Source: Bacteroidota bacterium
GTDB lineage: Bacteria > Bacteroidota > Bacteroidia > Bacteroidales > DTGW01
DNA: 64,000 bases
Assembly (NCBI GenBank): GCA_029550865.1
Contig: JAKPGM010000047.1
Coordinates: 42,560 to 106,559, forward strand
Direction of reading: 5' to 3'
A program made the position numbers and the translations under genes. The notes under the pieces are model-generated. The model was not told the origin of the DNA, made no database searches, and saw only the letters and a list, made by a program, of their open reading frames with translations. Positions 27,567 to 37,841 of the stretch are shown here, in pieces. The number at the start of each line of letters is the position of its first letter. Positions within the stretch are counted from its first letter, which is position 1.

Positions 27567-29228
27567 TTAGAATAAAAACATGGCGCCAAAAAATGCCTGA
27601 AAACGATAACTTGTATACTGATTCCAATAGGCATACTTCGATGCAGTAATATTTTTCAATTCCAAAAATAGTGAAAATTTTTCAGTATAACGGTATTCGA
27701 TCTTCTCATTTAGATTAACAAAAGCCTTCAAGGTAGTAGTCGAGGTTGTTAGAGGATCCTGTGCATAGCGTGGGCCAACAAAATAAAGCTGAGTAGTAGA
27801 AATAATCTTATTTTGAATGTTATAAACAAATGTTCCATTGGCCGTTAATTGCGGCAATCCCCAGGGATGTTTTTGCCGCAAAACGCTGAAATGGTTATAA
27901 TGAGCCATAAAATGCAATTGTGCCTTTGTACTAAGCTTGAAAGCAAAACTCGTTTCAAATTTTATCAATTCTACATCGTCGTATACAGGAACGAACCAGT
28001 TATAAAAAGGCGAATCTACGGCATTAACAAAAAACACCTGATCCTTAACATTCTCGTATCTTCCGGTAAGGCTGTAGTGAATATCATCGCTAAGTATTCC
28101 CGATAGCGTGGTACTAATTGCGCTATTACAGCCTGTACTACGACCAAATATACCCGGTTGAATGAACATATTTTCCTCAAGCAAGCTATTGTAGCTATTG
28201 GGACGAACATAGCCATCGTAGCTGATGTTTATCTTCATCACCTGCGGCATGACAACAAAATCGAAACTGGCAAACGGAAATACATACAGGGTTGTTCCAC
28301 CAAAATGTTTATCGGAGGTAATATTGAGCCCTCCAGATATTTTCCATTCTTTTCCTGCCCTGGACAAGTAAGGACGCAGGGTAAATAAATTTACATAGGA
28401 TGAATCGTTTTTCCCAGCAGCACCAAGATATTGATTGCTAACTTTTACTCCCCCATAAAATGCGCCCAATAATTTCCCCACATGAGCATTGATGTTTGCC
28501 TGGTTTTCCATATGATCGTACCGGTCGGCAAAAAATTGATAGTTCAGAGCACCCGAATATTGCCACTGACTACTATCGAGCGTAAGGGAAGACATCTGGA
28601 ACAAAGCCGTTCCTTTTTGAATATGTTGTCTGAAACTATCGGCAACATACATAGGTGCAGCCATTGGGGCAATACCGTAATAGTTGTAAGTATTGGACTG
28701 ATATTTAAGCTGCGAGTACCATACGTTTTTTTTGGTCAAATATTTACCCTGCACCGCTGCAAAGGTATTTCTATAGGGGGCGTCAATTCTGGAGGATGAA
28801 TTTTGCATGGTCACCGATCCGTTGGCAGAGGTATGTCGAAAGAGCAATCCCCAGCTACTTTTACCCGATCGTCCGCTATTGAAGCTAGCCTCGAGCAAAG
28901 GCGACCATGGATTTCCAATGGCCGACATAATGTAATTGTTCTGTATTACAGGTACTGTCTCCTGAGCCAGTTTTGCCATGGCTATAGTCCTGGGGGTGTA
29001 AGGTGCCTCGAGTTTTACAGTATTAATCCGATAGTCATACTGTATGGCAAAACGCGTAGTATCGGCAATCGCCGGCATCAGATTTATTTTCGAAAAATCC
29101 TGTACAACAGGCTGATAGGGCTTAACCACCGTAACATCTTTTTTGATATCCTGTGCCCTGGCCACAAATATAGAGCCTCCCCAAACATTCAAGAATAACA
29201 GAACATATAACGATAAAGGTATCCTCAT
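27567..29228 (-). CDS. Outer-membrane beta-barrel protein (TonB-receptor-like)
   Basis: 553 residues with a signal peptide (MRIPLSLYVLLFLNVW...ARAQ). A short N-terminal segment DVTVVKPYQPVVQDFSKINL resembles the pattern seen in Bacteroidetes barrel proteins encoded beside large TPR proteins. The rest alternates aromatic and polar residues, ends with an aromatic C terminus (FGAMFLF), and shows no plug domain. It is therefore a barrel without an obvious TonB plug. It follows the TPR gene by 35 nt, so the pair is probably one operon and may form an envelope complex. Ligand unknown. Confidence 0.75.
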   Translation of the reverse strand: MRIPLSLYVLLFLNVWGGSIFVARAQDIKKDVTVVKPYQPVVQDFSKINLMPAIADTTRFAIQYDYRINTVKLEAPYTPRTIAMAKLAQETVPVIQNNYIMSAIGNPWSPLLEASFNSGRSGKSSWGLLFRHTSANGSVTMQNSSSRIDAPYRNTFAAVQGKYLTKKNVWYSQLKYQSNTYNYYGIAPMAAPMYVADSFRQHIQKGTALFQMSSLTLDSSQWQYSGALNYQFFADRYDHMENQANINAHVGKLLGAFYGGVKVSNQYLGAAGKNDSSYVNLFTLRPYLSRAGKEWKISGGLNITSDKHFGGTTLYVFPFASFDFVVMPQVMKINISYDGYVRPNSYNSLLEENMFIQPGIFGRSTGCNSAISTTLSGILSDDIHYSLTGRYENVKDQVFFVNAVDSPFYNWFVPVYDDVELIKFETSFAFKLSTKAQLHFMAHYNHFSVLRQKHPWGLPQLTANGTFVYNIQNKIISTTQLYFVGPRYAQDPLTTSTTTLKAFVNLNEKIEYRYTEKFSLFLELKNITASKYAYWNQYTSYRFQAFFGAMFLF

Positions 29229-29263
29229 GGGGCATGCGTTTTAAATTTCCATTTTAAACTTCT

Positions 29264-32200
29264 CTAATTTAATTCATTACCAGCACTGGCATTGACTTTT
29301 GCTGCTTTTGACTTCTCTTCGTACGAGGTTTTAAGCTGTTTGGCTTCCTCTATAATGCCATCGTCATTATTATCATAGTTATTGATAATGCTTTCGAGAG
29401 TTTTGATAGCCTGAAAAGCATTGTTTTTCTGGAAATATATTTTTGCCAACAAAATATAAGCTTTAGCTACCCAATATTGATGAGGCGTATTAAGGTCGAC
29501 AAAATTAAAAATTTCTTTCATCGCCTTGTCGGGCTGATTTTGGCTAAAATAGTTTTCGGCTATAAGATATTTAGCCTCCGCTCCTTCCTTATTCTTGACA
29601 TCACGGGCTAACCGACGGAGTTGTTCCATAGCTTTCGTATCATCGCCCAGAGCAAGATACGATTTTGCCATTACATATCGTGCAACACGTTCGTTTTCTT
29701 GCGAAGCACCTGGTGTACCCAATAGATTTTGTGCAGCAGTAAGGGCTTCCTGGTATCGTTTGAGCTGATAATAACCTAATGCTTTACCCTGTCGAGCAAG
29801 GATGCGATTTTCGGCAACCTCGGCTATGCTGTCGAGCGATTCGCAATTCGACACCACTGCATAATAATCCTTTTTATCGAGGTTGAGCTGGGCGGCAGCT
29901 ACCAATGCCAACTCAGTAAAGCTATTTCGAGGCAAACCTATTACGTAATTGAGATGTTCGAGTGCCTCCTCGGGCATATTCGTCCGTAAATAGCAATCGG
30001 CCAAATAAAAGTGAGCATTAGCTCCAAAATTTCCGGATGGAAATGCCTGAAGGTATTTTTTGAATCCCTCTATAGCTTTTTTCCACTGTTGCTTGGTATA
30101 AAGATTCTCGGCCGAAAAGTACAGAAGCGAGTCTTGCTCAGCCTGTCCCATACTACCACTGCCCATCGAACCCGATAGCTTCAGGAATTCATCCACCTGA
30201 TTTAGCTCTATGTAGATATTTTTAATGCCATTGAGTGCGCTGCGTGCTTCTGGGGTATTGGGATAATCAGCTATGACCTTTTTGTATTTAACAATAGCCG
30301 AATCGTACTGATTACTATTATAGTCGATAAGTCCCAGTTGTAACCAGGCTTTTTTAACATAGCTACTCAGCGGGAATTGGGTAATAATTCGACGGTAGTA
30401 CTTTTTAGCTTCGCCAGAATTTTGTAGTGCCAAATAGCTTTGTCCAATTTCGTAAAGTGCATCGTCCTGATATACAGAATTTGGTGAGGTACGAATAAGC
30501 TCGTTGAGCAAATTAATTTTTTGACGATGATCTCCTAGCAAGCCGGTTGCAAAGGCACGTTGAAACATGGCATAATCCTTATCTGCTCCCCCTTTGTTAA
30601 TGGCCTGCGAATAGGATGCAATAGCTTCCTTATATTTTGAAGCAGCAAAATAACAGTCGCCCATTCGGTTATAGGTGTCGGCAACTAATTGGGGGTATTC
30701 AGAAGACTTTTCCAAAAAACGTTGAAACCACTGCAGGGCTTGCGTATAATTTTTTTTGTGGAAATAGCAATAGCCAATGTTGTAGGGCGCTACGCTAAAT
30801 TCAGGTGCCTGATGCGCAGCAGACGTTCCATAAAATTGTAAATAGCCTTCCAATGCATCGTCATACTCCTTGTTGCGATAGTTAATCTCTGCCAGCCAAT
30901 ATTGGGTGCGTGCAGCAATTACGGGGTCACTTGAACTGTAACGCTGAGCAAGCTCCAGATGCTTGGCAGCATTGGCCAGGTCGAGATTGTTGAACAATTC
31001 CAATGCTCTAAAAAACGATGCCCGCTGGTAAGCCTTACGTATTTTAGCATCCTTGTTCTGTATTTTATTTAAATAGTTGAGCGCTTCCTGATAATTGTGC
31101 GTATTCAGACAGGCCGTAATAAGATATTGGTAGGCTTGTTCCCGTCGACGGGAATTAGGATAACGAGCAACATAATCGCTCAACGCCTTGATAGCATTGT
31201 TAAAGGGCGTATTAGCCAGGTCAAGTGTAAGAACTGCATAATTAAAAGCAGCATCTTCCTGAATATTGGGATCGTAATTGGCCTGAGCAGCTGTGGCAAA
31301 TGCCAGCATAGCCTTATCCTTGGCCTGTTGCTGAAGATAACAATAGGCCAGATGGTAACTTGCATTTTGACCTAATTGACTATCCTCGCCAGCCACTTTT
31401 TCAAATAAAGGAATAGCTTTGTCGTATTCACCCACCTGGTAATAGCAATAGGCTGGTTGGTAATAACTGCTGCGTTCGGGCTTTTTTTCTTTCGAAAGAT
31501 AACGCTCGTAATAAGGAATTGCCTCCTTGTACTGATTTTTGCGAAAATAAGCACTTCCTATAAGATAAGCTATTTCAGCCTCACGCGAGGGAATAACCGA
31601 ATCGATGATAGGTACGGCGTAGGCAAGCAGATCGTCGTCCTTGCCCAAATAATAGTAGCATTGCACAATGTAATAGGGAACTACCTGTGAAAAATTTTCA
31701 TCATCTTTTAAACGACGAAACCCTTCAAGTGCGGTCACGTAGTTCTTTTGCTGAAAAACAATGTACGAGTAATAATACAAAGCAGCCGATGAGTATAAAT
31801 TATCGATATCCTTTATCTCGTAAAACTCTAATCGTGCACGTTCCAGACTATCGATCATAAGCCAGCTGTAACCAAGCTTAAAATGCAACTCCGCTTTTTC
31901 ATCCTCGCTCAACACTTTGTAATCAACCTGATTATAATAGGCTATAGAATTTTTATAGTTTTTATTGACGTATTCATTATTGGCCAGCTCAAACAATACC
32001 GAATTTACCAGGGGACTTTCAGGATACTGCGCAATAAATTGCAAACCCTTGTACTTGGCATCCTTATGATATAATCGGCTACTACACAAAAAGGAATAAA
32101 ATGCTGCTTCGGTCCTCTGTTGATGGGTAGCCTGCTGATCCTCTATAATTTGGTCAAAAAGCTGCTGTGCGGCAACATATTTTTCTTTGTCATACAACTC

Positions 32201-32320
32201 TTTGCCCTTGTTGATTCGATCGGGATGTATATCGCTATACGATACCTGCCCCCACATCATCACAGGAAATACTAAAACAAATATGGTAAAGAAGATGGTA
32301 TACCTAATCAGACGACACAT
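29264..32320 (-). CDS. Large TPR repeat protein, exported
   Basis: 1018 residues. The signal peptide (FFTIFVLVFPVMMWGQ) is followed almost entirely by tetratricopeptide repeats of about 34-36 residues (blocks such as YNIGYCYFHKKNYTQALQWF and YNRMGDCYFAASKYKEAIASY), at least 20 units by eye. TPR solenoids act as protein-binding scaffolds. It is probably periplasmic and partners the barrel protein encoded directly downstream. The last 40 residues are Lys/Ala-rich and outside the repeats. No specific function can be assigned. Confidence 0.88.
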   Translation of the reverse strand: MCRLIRYTIFFTIFVLVFPVMMWGQVSYSDIHPDRINKGKELYDKEKYVAAQQLFDQIIEDQQATHQQRTEAAFYSFLCSSRLYHKDAKYKGLQFIAQYPESPLVNSVLFELANNEYVNKNYKNSIAYYNQVDYKVLSEDEKAELHFKLGYSWLMIDSLERARLEFYEIKDIDNLYSSAALYYYSYIVFQQKNYVTALEGFRRLKDDENFSQVVPYYIVQCYYYLGKDDDLLAYAVPIIDSVIPSREAEIAYLIGSAYFRKNQYKEAIPYYERYLSKEKKPERSSYYQPAYCYYQVGEYDKAIPLFEKVAGEDSQLGQNASYHLAYCYLQQQAKDKAMLAFATAAQANYDPNIQEDAAFNYAVLTLDLANTPFNNAIKALSDYVARYPNSRRREQAYQYLITACLNTHNYQEALNYLNKIQNKDAKIRKAYQRASFFRALELFNNLDLANAAKHLELAQRYSSSDPVIAARTQYWLAEINYRNKEYDDALEGYLQFYGTSAAHQAPEFSVAPYNIGYCYFHKKNYTQALQWFQRFLEKSSEYPQLVADTYNRMGDCYFAASKYKEAIASYSQAINKGGADKDYAMFQRAFATGLLGDHRQKINLLNELIRTSPNSVYQDDALYEIGQSYLALQNSGEAKKYYRRIITQFPLSSYVKKAWLQLGLIDYNSNQYDSAIVKYKKVIADYPNTPEARSALNGIKNIYIELNQVDEFLKLSGSMGSGSMGQAEQDSLLYFSAENLYTKQQWKKAIEGFKKYLQAFPSGNFGANAHFYLADCYLRTNMPEEALEHLNYVIGLPRNSFTELALVAAAQLNLDKKDYYAVVSNCESLDSIAEVAENRILARQGKALGYYQLKRYQEALTAAQNLLGTPGASQENERVARYVMAKSYLALGDDTKAMEQLRRLARDVKNKEGAEAKYLIAENYFSQNQPDKAMKEIFNFVDLNTPHQYWVAKAYILLAKIYFQKNNAFQAIKTLESIINNYDNNDDGIIEEAKQLKTSYEEKSKAAKVNASAGNELN

Positions 32321-32431
32321 AAGTTATGTTTTGAGTTTCGTCAACCGTATATTAACGGGGTAAAAATAAGAAATATTGAGTTATGTGCCGTAATTTTCTT
32401 TAACTGAGAATAAACAGCCATCAATATGTGT

Positions 32432-33400
32432 CTACTGAATTGTCTGCAGGTTCTCAACAGGCTGATATAAACGTCCCTGCCAGGTATTTTTCTCTTCCAG
32501 TTTTTTCTCAAAACGACGGATGATATCATTGGTACGCAGGAGACCCCATCCTGGTCCTTCTAAATACCAGGGCGGGACTTCGCCAGCAATTCGCTCAATA
32601 ACAAAATTCGGGTTCAACCGCTCCACGACGGCACATATCAGCTCAAGATACTCCTCAAGGGTATAGTGTTTAAAAAAGCTGGGATTACTACGGTACATCC
32701 TTGCCATAGCCGTATTTTTCACAATCTGCAGCTGATGAAACTTGATGGTATTTAATGGTAAAGAAGAAATAACTTTTACCGCATCAATCATCATCTGCTC
32801 GGTTTCGTATGGAAAACCCAGGATAAAATGTGCACCGGTTTTTATGCCATATTTCTTTGTAAGCTCGATAGCCCATACCGACTGTTCAAAGGTATGTCCG
32901 CGATTGATCTTCTCGAGCGTACTGTTGTATATTGATTCAACTCCATACTCCACGATAATGTAGTATTTTTCGGCTAAACGAGCAAGATATTCGAGTTTTT
33001 GCTCATCAATACAATCGGGACGTGTTCCAATAACCAGGCCTATTACCTGGGGAAAACGTAAAGCCTCCTCATACATCCTTTTGAGCTCTTCCAGGGGCTT
33101 GTAAGTATTCGAATAAGCCTGAAAATAAGCCAGATACATCTTTGCAGTACGATAGCGTTCCTGGTGAAATTCTACCCCTTCGCGCAACTGTTGGGTAATC
33201 GACTTGGAAGGATTGTTATAAGAAGGATTGAAAGCATCATTATTACAATAGGTGCAACCGCCATTGGCTACCGTTCCGTCGCGATTGGGACAGGTAAAAC
33301 CCGCATCGATAGTAAGCTTCTGTACCCGATGCCCAAAAATCTGCTTAAAATATTCGGGATATGCGTTAAAACGCCGACTATGCCGCCAGGGATATTCCAT
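32432..33400 (-). CDS. Radical SAM protein, YhcC/TIGR01212 family
   Basis: 322 residues. An N-terminal radical SAM domain binds a 4Fe-4S cluster through the motif CPNRDGTVANGGCTYCNN, with the wider CX7-8CXXC spacing characteristic of the YhcC family rather than the standard CX3CX2C. It also has KMYLAYFQAYSNTYKP and the GFPYETEQMM segment. Its substrate is unknown; homologues are linked to RNA metabolism only by context. Length normal. A 15-nt palindrome (TTCAGAATTTCTGAA) lies 31 nt upstream of the start. Confidence 0.92.
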   Translation of the reverse strand: MEYPWRHSRRFNAYPEYFKQIFGHRVQKLTIDAGFTCPNRDGTVANGGCTYCNNDAFNPSYNNPSKSITQQLREGVEFHQERYRTAKMYLAYFQAYSNTYKPLEELKRMYEEALRFPQVIGLVIGTRPDCIDEQKLEYLARLAEKYYIIVEYGVESIYNSTLEKINRGHTFEQSVWAIELTKKYGIKTGAHFILGFPYETEQMMIDAVKVISSLPLNTIKFHQLQIVKNTAMARMYRSNPSFFKHYTLEEYLELICAVVERLNPNFVIERIAGEVPPWYLEGPGWGLLRTNDIIRRFEKKLEEKNTWQGRLYQPVENLQTIQ

Positions 33401-33771
33401 CTTATTTTTTTAAAACATGCTTAACCAGTCTTCAGAATTTCTGAACAAAAACAATCAAGCCCCAAAAGTGTTGAAAGTTATGTATAGCAATAAGCAACAA
33501 ACATACATGCCCAACAGCTATCGAGGTATTTCAAAATGTATTCAATGCAAACATCATATTGCTGCAGCTTTTTGCGTATGTTTAACAATGAATAAAGCAA
33601 AGGTAAAGGATTTTCGTTCATAATAACATTCACACAAAATAATATTAATGGAAACATAATGACTTCTACCTATATTGCTAAAAATTTGGCAAAAACATTG
33701 TTGTTGCGTTTTGAGATAAATCATCGTATTTTGCAGCAAATTTTTGTACATGTTAAGATGTTGATAATCAA
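33401..33771. other. Divergent intergenic region
   Basis: A 371-bp A+T-rich region between the divergent radical SAM and glucosaminidase genes. The only structure I see is the perfect 7-bp palindrome with one central base at 33431-33445, a possible operator. The short ORFs called here have no coding character. Confidence 0.4.
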
Positions 33772-34740
33772 ATGAGAAAAACATTTAAGGCCTGGTGGAT
33801 AATGGCAATGGCCTGGCTATTTGTGAATACAAGCCAAGGACAAAGTCGAATTACAAAGGAAGAGTACATTGAAAAATACAAGAAGATTGCCGTTGAAGAG
33901 ATGAAGCGGAGCGGTATTCCAGCCAGTATTACTTTAGCCCAGGGCATACTTGAATCGGGCAATGGTAATAGTACCCTTGCCCGAAAAGCCAATAACCACT
34001 TTGGCATAAAATGTCATAACTGGGATGGCGAAAAACATTACCACGACGATGATGCTAAGGATGAATGTTTTAGAAAATACGACAGCGCAGAAGAATCGTA
34101 CCGCGATCACACCGATTTTCTGATGAAAACACCCCGATATCGGTTCCTGTTTGAATACCGATCGGATGATTACAAAAGCTGGGCACACGGACTTCAAAAG
34201 GCTGGATATGCCACCAGTAAAACATACGCAAGTGACCTTATCCGTACCATTGAGGAAAATAAGCTATATATTTTTGATAGTGGCGACTACACCCGAAAGG
34301 TTAATCTGAACCGTAAAGATTCTGACGAAGATTTTACCATCTCGCTCAAAAAACGGAAAATATATGAGCGTAATCGCATAAAGTACATTATTGCCCAAGA
34401 AGGAGATAATCTGGTATCGTTAACGAAAGAACTTGACCTTTTTTCGTGGCAGCTCAGAAAATACAACGACCTACCCGAAGGATATGAAGTACGACCGGGA
34501 GAAATCCTGTATATTCAGCCCAAACGTAATCGTGCTGAAGTAGGATACGATTTTCATATCGTCAAGGAGGGCGAAACCATGCATGCCATCAGTCAGCTTT
34601 ATGGGATTAAACTCAGAAAGCTATACCGTCGAAATCATATGGAACCCGGTACCGAGCCTGTTGTAGGTCAAAAACTCTGGCTCCGCAAAACCATGCCTCG
34701 AAGCGAAATGTCACACACTAATACATTGGGCGATAAATAA
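33772..34740 (+). CDS. Glucosaminidase (GH73) with two LysM domains
   Basis: A secreted peptidoglycan hydrolase, 322 residues. Signal peptide (WWIMAMAWLFVNTSQGQ). The glucosaminidase domain (about 35-160) has the catalytic Glu in TLAQGILESGNGNS and the signature NNHFGIKCHNW. Two LysM peptidoglycan-binding modules follow, at about 205-250 (YIIAQEGDNLVSLTKEL) and about 262-308 (FHIVKEGETMHAISQLYG). Likely cuts beta-1,4 GlcNAc-MurNAc bonds during wall remodelling or cell separation. Its 3' end overlaps the convergent Kelch gene by 23 bp. Confidence 0.93.
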   Translation: MRKTFKAWWIMAMAWLFVNTSQGQSRITKEEYIEKYKKIAVEEMKRSGIPASITLAQGILESGNGNSTLARKANNHFGIKCHNWDGEKHYHDDDAKDECFRKYDSAEESYRDHTDFLMKTPRYRFLFEYRSDDYKSWAHGLQKAGYATSKTYASDLIRTIEENKLYIFDSGDYTRKVNLNRKDSDEDFTISLKKRKIYERNRIKYIIAQEGDNLVSLTKELDLFSWQLRKYNDLPEGYEVRPGEILYIQPKRNRAEVGYDFHIVKEGETMHAISQLYGIKLRKLYRRNHMEPGTEPVVGQKLWLRKTMPRSEMSHTNTLGDK

Positions 34741-35686
34741 AAATACTGCCCGCCGGGCTTGTACTCTCAAACATGTTGGTTGAAGATCCACCAACAAAAA
34801 TGAGCATCCTACCGTGGCAAACCAATCCCGAACCGCATAAATCCACACTTACTTTCCCAACGGTTTTCCACGAGTTATCCACAGTATTCAGCATATACAC
34901 ACTGTAATCGATGCCGGATTTGTCAACACCAGCTGCCAGATATATTTTGCGATTACATCCCGTGACGCCAAAAAAAGAAGACTGTGCCGGTGGAACCACC
35001 CCATTCGAAATCTTGCCCGATGATACATTGAACACCTGAAAACCACCCCCATCGGCAAAAAGATATAGGTTGTTATCGATAGCAAAGGAAGCTCGTATCT
35101 TCTTAAGGGGTTTAGCATCCTCGGCAAAGTTGGCTGTTACCAGCTGCCATTTACCATTTGCCTCATTAAAGCTTTCAAGGGTACCTTTGTCATCCCCATA
35201 AACCGCATACAATGTGTTACCATAGGATTCAAGCGCAAATTCTGCTCTTTTTCGTAACATAGTGAGCTTACTCTCTTGCCACTTACGGGTATTTAAATCA
35301 AAAATAAAAACATTGTTTGTGGGGATGCCAGAAGCATTATAACCTCCAGCAATAACAATTTTGTCCTTGTAAAAAGCAGCACCATAAAAATGGCGTACAA
35401 ACGTCGATCGCGTTACGACCTTAAAAGCCCCCTGTAAGGGAAAGAACTCATATATAACGATGCTACTATCGGCCAAAGAGCCCTTTGGAACACCAAACTT
35501 TGACTCAAGAAATGGGCTGCTACCCTGCGTTAAAATATAATATGTACCCGGCGCCACAACGATGCGCGGAAGAAAAAAGGGTGCCACCTGTTGAACTTCC
35601 TGACTATAAAGGCTTTCGGTTAATACCGTAAAACAAAATAGCAATACTGCTGTTACCCTTAATCTGGTGTTTTTTAGAATATCCAT
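34718..35686 (-). CDS. Secreted Kelch-like beta-propeller protein
   Basis: 322 residues with a signal peptide (VTAVLLFCFTVLTESLYSQ). Several Kelch-type blades are visible with hydrophobic strand plus double Gly and the Tyr/Trp spacing (FYKDKIVIAGGYNASG, VFIFDLNTRKWQE, KIYLAAGVDKSG, GRMLIFVGGSS). Probably a periplasmic or surface propeller for protein binding. No catalytic residues are recognised. Converges and overlaps by 23 bp with the glucosaminidase gene. Confidence 0.72.
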   Translation of the reverse strand: MDILKNTRLRVTAVLLFCFTVLTESLYSQEVQQVAPFFLPRIVVAPGTYYILTQGSSPFLESKFGVPKGSLADSSIVIYEFFPLQGAFKVVTRSTFVRHFYGAAFYKDKIVIAGGYNASGIPTNNVFIFDLNTRKWQESKLTMLRKRAEFALESYGNTLYAVYGDDKGTLESFNEANGKWQLVTANFAEDAKPLKKIRASFAIDNNLYLFADGGGFQVFNVSSGKISNGVVPPAQSSFFGVTGCNRKIYLAAGVDKSGIDYSVYMLNTVDNSWKTVGKVSVDLCGSGLVCHGRMLIFVGGSSTNMFESTSPAGSIFIYRPMY

Positions 35687-35898
35687 AGTGCCATTTTTTA
35701 CTAAATATACATCTTTTTTCGCTAAAACTCACTTTTTTTTACGAAACCTTTCCAACAAGATTTCGTTATTGATTCACCACCTGTGTCAATTTTTGAGTAA
35801 CTTTACAATTCAACAAACGGTAATTACTCATGAAACTTTGGGTCTACAGTTTTTACGATATGTAAATTTTGAGGTATTATTTTTAGTTTTTCTACATT

Positions 35899-37812
35899 AT
35901 GGAAAAAACCTTATCCATTTTATCAGTTCTCGACAAAAGCTGTTGTAACGATGTTATTTTCATCATTTTTGACCAGAAATATAAGATTATTTATATATCA
36001 CCGATAGCAGTTCGCCAACAATTAGCGCTTTCGGCCGACGCTTTGGTAGGAAAAGAATTATCAAATCTTTTAGACCCCCTCGATGCAAGTACATTTACCT
36101 CGAAACTCTCGTTCGATACTTTTGAACCTCAGCAAATTGATTATCTTGAGTTGCGCTGTGCAGACGGAACCAACATGGCCTATAGTGCTTATTTCCAGAA
36201 ATTTCGTTACGAAGCGACACAAAAGGAATTAATGCTTGCCATCTTTAAAAATAAACTACAAAGTTCATCAATGCCCGAGCAAAAAAACACGCTTATAGTC
36301 AGCGCTATTAATCATAGCGAAGAAGCCATTGCAATAGTGAATGATAATGCCTACATTGTGTTTGCCAATAATGCTTTTTTGCGATGGCATGGCCTCACCG
36401 AAACAGAGCTTAAGGTGCTGCGTTTTTACGAAATCGACAGCAGCATCAACAACGCTGACAAATGGGAAATACATAAATCAAACTTACAGAAAGATTTGCA
36501 TAAAACCTTCGAAATGTCATTTGTGACTGCTGCAGGCACCTCCATTGATGTAGAACAACGCTGGCGATATCACATAGAAGGCAATGAGGGGCTATATGTA
36601 TGCTACATGATACCTATCAAAGAGCGCAAAGAAACGGAGAAAAAAATACACAAAACCCTGGAACGTCAGCACATTCTTTCGCAAATCGCATTTATTTTAA
36701 ACACACATGAAAATTTTGAATACAAAGTCAATGAGGCGTTACGACTGCTGGGTAACTTCATGCAGGTGGATCGAATCCTTATTTTTCAAAACATACTAAG
36801 CAACAAAGCTACCAGTTGTACTTTTGAGTGGCATTCCGATGATTTTATTGCACGCCGTTTTGAGCTTCAGGCAATACCTTATTCCTTGCTACCCGAGCTC
36901 TACCACGAACTTAACAACAATCAACACGTTGTTTACGAAGGCATTTCCAATATCCCCACGGAGCTTGTACCCTATTTTCGCCCTTACGATATCCATGCCC
37001 TGATGGCTATCCCTTTCAAATTCGACACACATTCATCAGCTGGATTTATGTGTATTGTCGACCATAAACAGCGACATAACTGGAAAGAAAGTGACAAACG
37101 CTTTATCCGAACTTTTACAGATATACTAACCAGTACTTTTCGCCAAAAACAAAATATCGATTTGCTGCTAAAAAGCGAAAGACGTTTCAGGGAACTTGCC
37201 GAACTTTTACCCGAAATGGTTTGCGAAGCAGCTATTAATGGAAAAATAATTTTTGCAAATAAGCACACGCAAGTCCAGTTTGGCTTTACCGAGAATGATC
37301 TGTCCAAAGGCATCATCTTTTTTAATCTTTTTCATCCCAACGATCGCCAGCGGGTACTCGACAATTTTGAAAAACTTCTCAGCGGCGAGCATATTAACAA
37401 TGAAGAATACACCATCATTAACCGGGAAAAACAAGAAATTCCCGTGTTGTTGTACATGAATATTATCATGCAGGACCAATTGCCCATTGGGCTTCGAGCG
37501 GTTATTGTCGACATATCCGAACGTAAGATTCGAGAGAAACATCTCGAGAACCTGGCAAATAAGATAAATTCAGCACCATTTGCCATTCTTGAAGTCGACA
37601 AATCGGGGAAAGTAACCTACATCAATGAAAAAGCCCAACAAATGAAATTGCTATTGAATGAGCATCTGCCTACCATAACCCGTCATGCTCAGACAGCCTT
37701 CGATGCCAAAGACAAACTCTCTCACACGCTTATACTAAATGGATGTGCGTATCACTGCGTCTATAATTTTAACCCTCACACCGCTAACATTGACCTCTAC
37801 GTTATTGGATAG
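35899..37812 (+). CDS. Multi-PAS/GAF sensory protein without output domain
   Basis: 637 residues, soluble. Domain order by eye: PAS-like (about 10-115), PAS (about 125-245, SEEAIAIVNDNAYIVFANNA), GAF (about 255-415, LLGNFMQVDRILIFQN), PAS (about 425-545, LLPEMVCEAAINGKIIFAN), and a partial PAS (about 555-637, APFAILEVDKSGKVTYINE). No histidine kinase, GGDEF, EAL or phosphatase domain follows; the stop codon lies inside the left arm of a 13-bp hairpin, so the end does not look like a recent frameshift. It may act as a free sensor for a separate partner. No membrane segment. Confidence 0.82.
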   Translation: MEKTLSILSVLDKSCCNDVIFIIFDQKYKIIYISPIAVRQQLALSADALVGKELSNLLDPLDASTFTSKLSFDTFEPQQIDYLELRCADGTNMAYSAYFQKFRYEATQKELMLAIFKNKLQSSSMPEQKNTLIVSAINHSEEAIAIVNDNAYIVFANNAFLRWHGLTETELKVLRFYEIDSSINNADKWEIHKSNLQKDLHKTFEMSFVTAAGTSIDVEQRWRYHIEGNEGLYVCYMIPIKERKETEKKIHKTLERQHILSQIAFILNTHENFEYKVNEALRLLGNFMQVDRILIFQNILSNKATSCTFEWHSDDFIARRFELQAIPYSLLPELYHELNNNQHVVYEGISNIPTELVPYFRPYDIHALMAIPFKFDTHSSAGFMCIVDHKQRHNWKESDKRFIRTFTDILTSTFRQKQNIDLLLKSERRFRELAELLPEMVCEAAINGKIIFANKHTQVQFGFTENDLSKGIIFFNLFHPNDRQRVLDNFEKLLSGEHINNEEYTIINREKQEIPVLLYMNIIMQDQLPIGLRAVIVDISERKIREKHLENLANKINSAPFAILEVDKSGKVTYINEKAQQMKLLLNEHLPTITRHAQTAFDAKDKLSHTLILNGCAYHCVYNFNPHTANIDLYVIG

Positions 37813-37841
37813 CTCTGCTCATCCTGATAGAGCTATCCAAT
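37804..37841 (+). terminator. Hairpin at the stop codon of the PAS/GAF gene
   Basis: Perfect 13-bp inverted repeat ATTGGATAGCTCT / AGAGCTATCCAAT with a 12-nt loop; the TAG stop is inside the left arm. There is no T-tract, so termination is plausible but not certain. Confidence 0.5.

Noticed and set aside
33417-33784. Small ORFs on both strands between the radical SAM and glucosaminidase genes
   Set aside because: They overlap each other, have no ribosome site or recognisable domain, and lie in A+T-rich promoter DNA.
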